Assembly: GCA_019308905.1 (NCBI GenBank)
Contig: JAFDHF010000004.1
Location: 124,001 to 188,000, forward strand
DNA length: 64,000 nt
Source: Deltaproteobacteria bacterium
GTDB taxonomy: Bacteria; Desulfobacterota; BSN033; WVXP01
Direction: 5' to 3'
A program made the position numbers and the translations under genes. Of the stretch, positions 60,604 through 64,000 are shown in pieces. The notes below the pieces were generated by a model. It saw only the letters and a program-made list of their open reading frames with translations, did not search any database and was not told the origin of the DNA. Every line of letters begins with the position of its first letter. The first letter of the stretch is position 1.

Positions 60604-61346
60604 GAATGAGAATACCGAGAGGGGTCCTGCCGGTTTTCGTCCTCCTCCTCGGCTGGGAGGTCCTGGCGAGAAGCCGCCTGGTGCCCGAATATCTCTTCCC
60701 CCCTTTCTCCAGGGTACTTGCCACGGCGTTCGATCTGGTCGGATCCGGGGAGTTGGGAAGAGATCTGCTGAGCAGCCTCATCCGTGTGGTTGCGGGGTTT
60801 CTCCTCGGAGCCCTCTCCGGGATGGTGATGGGAATAGTCATGGGGTGGAACGAAAAAGTCGGCCGCTCTTTCGGACCTGTCTTCGGGCTGCTCTATCCCA
60901 TCCCGGCTCTGGGCTGGCTCCCCCTTCTCATGATATGGGTCGGAATCCGGGAGGCTCTCCCGATCCTGATTATCGGAATCTGTTCCTTTTTCCCGGTTCT
61001 TTACAACACCTCAACGGGCATCAGATCTCTGAACCCGAGGGTCGTCCAGGCTGCAAGAACCCTTGGGGCCTCCGATCTCAGGATCCTCTGGAAGCTCGCA
61101 ATCCCCATGGCGATCTCTCACATCCTGACCGGGCTGCGCCTTGAAGCCGGCATGGGTTGGAGAGTGGTCATCGCAGCGGAAATGGTGGCGATCCCCACGG
61201 GGATCGGGGCCTTGCTGATCAAATCAGAGAGCCTTCTCCGCGTGGACATCATCGTAGTCTGCCTCATCGTCCTCTCCCTGATGGGGCTTCTCTTCGAAAG
61301 GCTTTTCGCCTACCTCGAAGAGAGAATGACCAGGAACTGGAGATAG
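60600..61346 (+). CDS. ABC transporter permease (SsuC/TauC type)
   Basis: The 248-residue protein has six transmembrane helices and the cytoplasmic coupling loop EAG-like segment AARTLGASDLRILWKLAIP. It is a typical SsuC/TauC/ThiX-like permease. It overlaps the binding-protein gene by four bases and the ATPase gene begins three bases after its stop codon. Confidence 0.9.
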   Translation: MRMRIPRGVLPVFVLLLGWEVLARSRLVPEYLFPPFSRVLATAFDLVGSGELGRDLLSSLIRVVAGFLLGALSGMVMGIVMGWNEKVGRSFGPVFGLLYPIPALGWLPLLMIWVGIREALPILIIGICSFFPVLYNTSTGIRSLNPRVVQAARTLGASDLRILWKLAIPMAISHILTGLRLEAGMGWRVVIAAEMVAIPTGIGALLIKSESLLRVDIIVVCLIVLSLMGLLFERLFAYLEERMTRNWR

Positions 61347-61348
61347 CC

Positions 61349-62392
61349 GTGGCTTCGATCGATCTCACAGGGATTCGCAATTTCGTCCTCAGAGGTGTCG
61401 ATCTGAGGATCGAGACAGGGGAGCTCATGGTGATTCTGGGGCCCACGGGTTCGGGCAAGACGACGATGTTGAACGTAATCGCCGGCCTGTGTGAATACGA
61501 GGGCCGGGTCATGATCCAGGGGACTCCTGTGGAGGGAGTGCCCACCAGAAAGAGGAACATAGGGTACCTTTTCCAGGACCTGGTGCTCTTCCCGCACCTG
61601 GACGTGGCCTCGAACATCCTGTTCGGTTTGGAGGCCAGGGGGTGGCCCAAGGTGAAGCGCAAAGAGAGGGTGAAGGAGCTGTCAAAGCTCCTGAACATCG
61701 AACCCATCCTGAGCCGGTACCCGAAAAGGCTGAGCGGGGGTGAGAAGCAGAGGGTCGCCCTGGCCCGTGCCCTGGCTCCGGAGCCGGGTATTCTTCTGCT
61801 GGACGAGCCCTTCAACAGCCTCGACGTGAGAACAGCCAAGAGGCTGCGCCTCGAATACCTGAGGCTCCAGCGCAAACTCGGCATAACCACGGTCTTTGTC
61901 AGCCACAACCTCGCGGAGGCCGAGGAGATGGCCGACAGGGTCGCCGTGCTGGAAGGGGGGATACTGAGGCGGGTCGGCCCTCCCGACGAGGTTCTTCTGA
62001 ACCCTTTCGGCGAAGGAGAAGGCGATTTCATAGGGGCACCAAACGTCTTCGACTGCCGCCAGGCCCGGCTCTTGAGCAACGGACTCCTGGAAGTCCATTC
62101 CGATGGGGTCTCGATCGTGGTCCCCTACGAGGGGAATTTCCCCCGGAAGATCGCCATCTCCCCCTGGGACGTCTATGTCTCCTGCAACAGACCACCGGGT
62201 CCTCGACTCAACCGATACACGGGGAGGATCCGGAGCGTCTCCCGGGTGGGATCGATAAGAAGGCTCCAGGTCGAGGTCGACGGCTCCTTGATCCTGGCCG
62301 AGATTCCAGAAGACATATACGAGGGCGAGGGTATGACCGTCGGCAGGGAGGTCCACGTGATTTTCAAGATACGCTCCCTTCGAAGTTACTAG
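61349..62392 (+). CDS. ABC transporter ATPase with C-terminal TOBE-like domain
   Basis: From the GTG at 61349 (GGAG upstream) the 347-residue protein has Walker A GPTGSGKTT, the Q-loop, signature LSGGEKQRVALARAL, Walker B ILLLDEP and the switch histidine VFVSHN. The last 110 residues form a TOBE/MOP-like regulatory domain (VYVSCNRPPGPRLNRYTGRI), as in molybdate, tungstate or polyamine/maltose ATPases but not in SsuB/TauB. This mix of an NMT1-type binding protein and a TOBE-bearing ATPase is unusual. Confidence 0.9.
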   Translation: MASIDLTGIRNFVLRGVDLRIETGELMVILGPTGSGKTTMLNVIAGLCEYEGRVMIQGTPVEGVPTRKRNIGYLFQDLVLFPHLDVASNILFGLEARGWPKVKRKERVKELSKLLNIEPILSRYPKRLSGGEKQRVALARALAPEPGILLLDEPFNSLDVRTAKRLRLEYLRLQRKLGITTVFVSHNLAEAEEMADRVAVLEGGILRRVGPPDEVLLNPFGEGEGDFIGAPNVFDCRQARLLSNGLLEVHSDGVSIVVPYEGNFPRKIAISPWDVYVSCNRPPGPRLNRYTGRIRSVSRVGSIRRLQVEVDGSLILAEIPEDIYEGEGMTVGREVHVIFKIRSLRSY

Positions 62393-62403
62393 AGGAGGAT
62401 CCT

Positions 62404-63129
62404 GTGGATGTGTACGGCATAATGAAGCAGAAATTCCTGGAGATGATAGACCTGAACGGCCTCGGCTCCGAAAGGATCAGAATAACCGCAACCCCTCTCA
62501 CCCCTGAGGAAGCGATCGGCAACCCCGAAGATCGGGACTATCCCCTGCTCAAGGGCAAGGAGAGGATCATGGAGGCGGAGTTCAGAGGAGCCCGCGGCCA
62601 TGCCTTCACGGATATGTACGGTGACTTCTCCGGAACCCTCGTCGAGGTGGCTGAAATGGCTCTCAAGAACAACTTTCGGAGGGCGATCTTCATATCGAGT
62701 CTCAACGCGTTGATGAGATATATCGGGAAGGCGGACCGGACCGTCCACTGCAAGGACCAGAGCCCGCCGAGGTGTGCCAGGGAGCTGGTCTCATACATAG
62801 AGAAACGTTTCGGCCGCGGCGCCAGGATAGCCATGGCCGGATTCCAGCCCAGGATGGTCGAAGCCCTGTCCGGGCGGTTCGACGTGAGGGTTACCGACAT
62901 GGACCCGGACAATACAGGCAAGACCCGCTTCGGACTTCTCGTCCGAGGCCCGGACCAGACCGCCGAGAACCTCTCCTGGGCCGACATCTGCCTGGTGACA
63001 GGCACGACCGTAACCAACGGGACTATCGTGGATTTTCTGATCGAAAAGCCCACGATCTTCTACGGGGTGACTATCGCAGGGGCAGCGGTCCTTCTCAAGC
63101 TGAGGCGCTTCTGCCCTCTCGCAGAGTAG
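62404..63129 (+). CDS. DUF364-type putative heavy-metal chelation protein
   Basis: The 241-residue protein (GTG at 62404, AGAGGAGG upstream) has the DUF364 features FISSLNALMRYIGKADRTVH, RIAMAGFQPRMVEALS, LSWADICLVTGTTVTNGTIV and FLIEKPTIFYGVTIAG. The fold is Rossmann-like and thought to bind metal or a metal complex. The GARGHAFTDMYGDF segment lies in the N-terminal domain. It directly follows the ABC genes, implying that it handles the imported substrate. Confidence 0.82.
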   Translation: MDVYGIMKQKFLEMIDLNGLGSERIRITATPLTPEEAIGNPEDRDYPLLKGKERIMEAEFRGARGHAFTDMYGDFSGTLVEVAEMALKNNFRRAIFISSLNALMRYIGKADRTVHCKDQSPPRCARELVSYIEKRFGRGARIAMAGFQPRMVEALSGRFDVRVTDMDPDNTGKTRFGLLVRGPDQTAENLSWADICLVTGTTVTNGTIVDFLIEKPTIFYGVTIAGAAVLLKLRRFCPLAE

Positions 63130-63231
63130 GAGCCCAGGGCCGGCCCGAGGGACCCGGCACCCGGCCGTTCTCTTCGGATCGGCCCGCAGGCAAGGGGCCC
63201 CCCTTTCCACCCATGATCCATGGAGCGTGAG

Positions 63232-63981
63232 ATGAAGATCTTAGACCAACTGATCGAAAGCCTCGGGGGGAGGGATCACCCTGTCCGGGAGGTACGTTGC
63301 TGTGCCTTCTGGACCGCGGTCACGACCCGGCATACGGGACTCTCCACAACGTACCGGGCCCTCGAAGGGGAGGCAGACACCCACCAGTCCGGAGTGAGGG
63401 ACGTGGGATTCCTCACGGAGAAAAACGCCCTGGAACTCGTCGAGTACGCCAGGTCTCACAACACCCTGGAGGCCTCCATCGGCATGGCCGCCATCAACTC
63501 TCTCATCGAGGTGGATGTGGCCAGATGCGTGGATCTCAATGCCTACGACGTGCTGCTCGAAAAGGGCAGAGGCCGCAACATCGCCGTGGTCGGTCACTTC
63601 CCCTTTGTGCCGAAGCTGAAAAAGGCGGCGAAGAATCTCTGGGTCATCGAAAAAAGGCTGCGCCCAGGGGATCTGCCTGAAAGCGAGACCAAGCGCATCC
63701 TTCCCCGGTGCGATGTGGTCTGCATAACGGGGACTGCCTTCATCAACCACACCATCGAGGGGCTTCTCTCCCTGTGCCGGGAGAGCTTCGTGGTCCTGAC
63801 CGGGCCAACCTCGCCGCTGACACCCTTGCTCTTCGATTATGGAATCGATGTGATCTGCGGAACCCGGGTGGTCGATTCCGAGGAGGTTCTGAGATTCATC
63901 AGCGAGGCTGCCACCTTCAGGCAGCTTCACGGCCATGGGGTCAGGCTTCTCAGCCTGACCAGGGAGCCCGGGGAGAGATAA
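63232..63981 (+). CDS. DUF364/DUF4213 family protein
   Basis: From the ATG at 63232 (GGAG upstream; an ATG at 63220 is possible) the 249-residue protein has an N-terminal DUF4213-like part (CCAFWTAVTTRHTGLSTTYR) and the C-terminal DUF364 domain (ASIGMAAINSLIEV, IAVVGHFPFVPKL, CDVVCITGTAFINHTIEGLL, VLTGPTSPLTPLLFDYGIDV). It is a distant paralogue of the preceding gene, and both belong with the ABC transporter. The enzymatic or binding role is unknown. Confidence 0.85.
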   Translation: MKILDQLIESLGGRDHPVREVRCCAFWTAVTTRHTGLSTTYRALEGEADTHQSGVRDVGFLTEKNALELVEYARSHNTLEASIGMAAINSLIEVDVARCVDLNAYDVLLEKGRGRNIAVVGHFPFVPKLKKAAKNLWVIEKRLRPGDLPESETKRILPRCDVVCITGTAFINHTIEGLLSLCRESFVVLTGPTSPLTPLLFDYGIDVICGTRVVDSEEVLRFISEAATFRQLHGHGVRLLSLTREPGER

Positions 63982-64000
63982 GCCGCCCCGGGATTATCGA

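Overview
The window is about 60% G+C, densely packed with genes on both strands, and looks like chromosome from a strict anaerobe, most likely an uncultured Desulfobacterota (deltaproteobacterial) lineage. This is an inference from gene content: a tungsten-type aldehyde:ferredoxin oxidoreductase, a CoxGMSL-type molybdenum hydroxylase, ADP-forming acetyl-CoA synthetase, an orange-protein (ORP)-like NifX/MinD/Mrp locus with sigma-54 control, a RACo-type activator, multihaem cytochrome c, and DUF364, CooT and DUF5320 proteins. No rRNA, tRNA, CRISPR array, insertion sequence, phage or integrase was seen. Many genes overlap by 4 bp (ATGA, GTGA or TTGA).

Layout. 1-2008 (-): coxG-coxM-coxS-coxL, with coxL cut by the window edge. 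2114-6528 (-): hybrid histidine kinase, EEP hydrolase, cardiolipin synthase. 6856-8622 (+): aldehyde:ferredoxin oxidoreductase with a good sigma-70 promoter. 8723-10062 (-): a rhomboid protease fused to a DnaJ C-terminal domain, then a cold-shock gene with a clear terminator. 10422-12052 (+): DUF134 protein and a PAS/sigma-54 activator. 12186-24322: galT, corA, acetyl-CoA synthetase, a CoA-transferase/GNAT fusion, rpoZ, pfkB, ftsH and a TreT-like glycosyltransferase. 24330-25987 (-): CBS protein and CPA2 antiporter. 26337-31998 (+): PTS enzyme I-like protein, GT4 glycosyltransferase, glycogen-debranching enzyme. 32100-35370: AarF/UbiB kinase with a coiled-coil partner, then a radical SAM protein.

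35480-59640 is the most distinctive part. It encodes seven NifX/NifB-type (dinitrogenase iron-molybdenum cofactor) domains, three MinD/Mrp ATPases, a NifU-like scaffold and a set of Gly/aromatic-rich DUF5320-like proteins, yet no nitrogenase gene. Two sigma-54 promoters (37826-37840 on -, 47089-47103 on +) each have TGCAA/TTGCA inverted repeats upstream. Two paralogous sigma-54 activators with almost the same recognition helix (10724-12052, 37982-39340) could bind them. Between the two promoters runs a tightly coupled minus-strand operon: FAD oxidase, CCG iron-sulfur protein, split permease, NifX-like protein, metal receptor without a signal peptide, and RACo-like activator.

54799-56151 reads as one undecahaem cytochrome c interrupted by an in-frame UGA at codon 76. 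A bacterial SECIS-like hairpin follows the UGA. A selenocysteine-containing cytochrome is the best reading, and it is the most striking single observation here. A rhodanese lipoprotein, DUF1847 and MOSC proteins, and a CDF transporter carrying a C-terminal NifX domain follow.

59650-63981 (+) is an ABC importer (NMT1-type binding protein, permease, TOBE-bearing ATPase) followed by two DUF364 proteins, probably a metal or metal-cofactor uptake system. Taken together the window is rich in metal and cofactor handling (Mo/W, Fe-S, possibly Ni and Se) alongside acetyl-CoA/aldehyde metabolism and storage-sugar metabolism.
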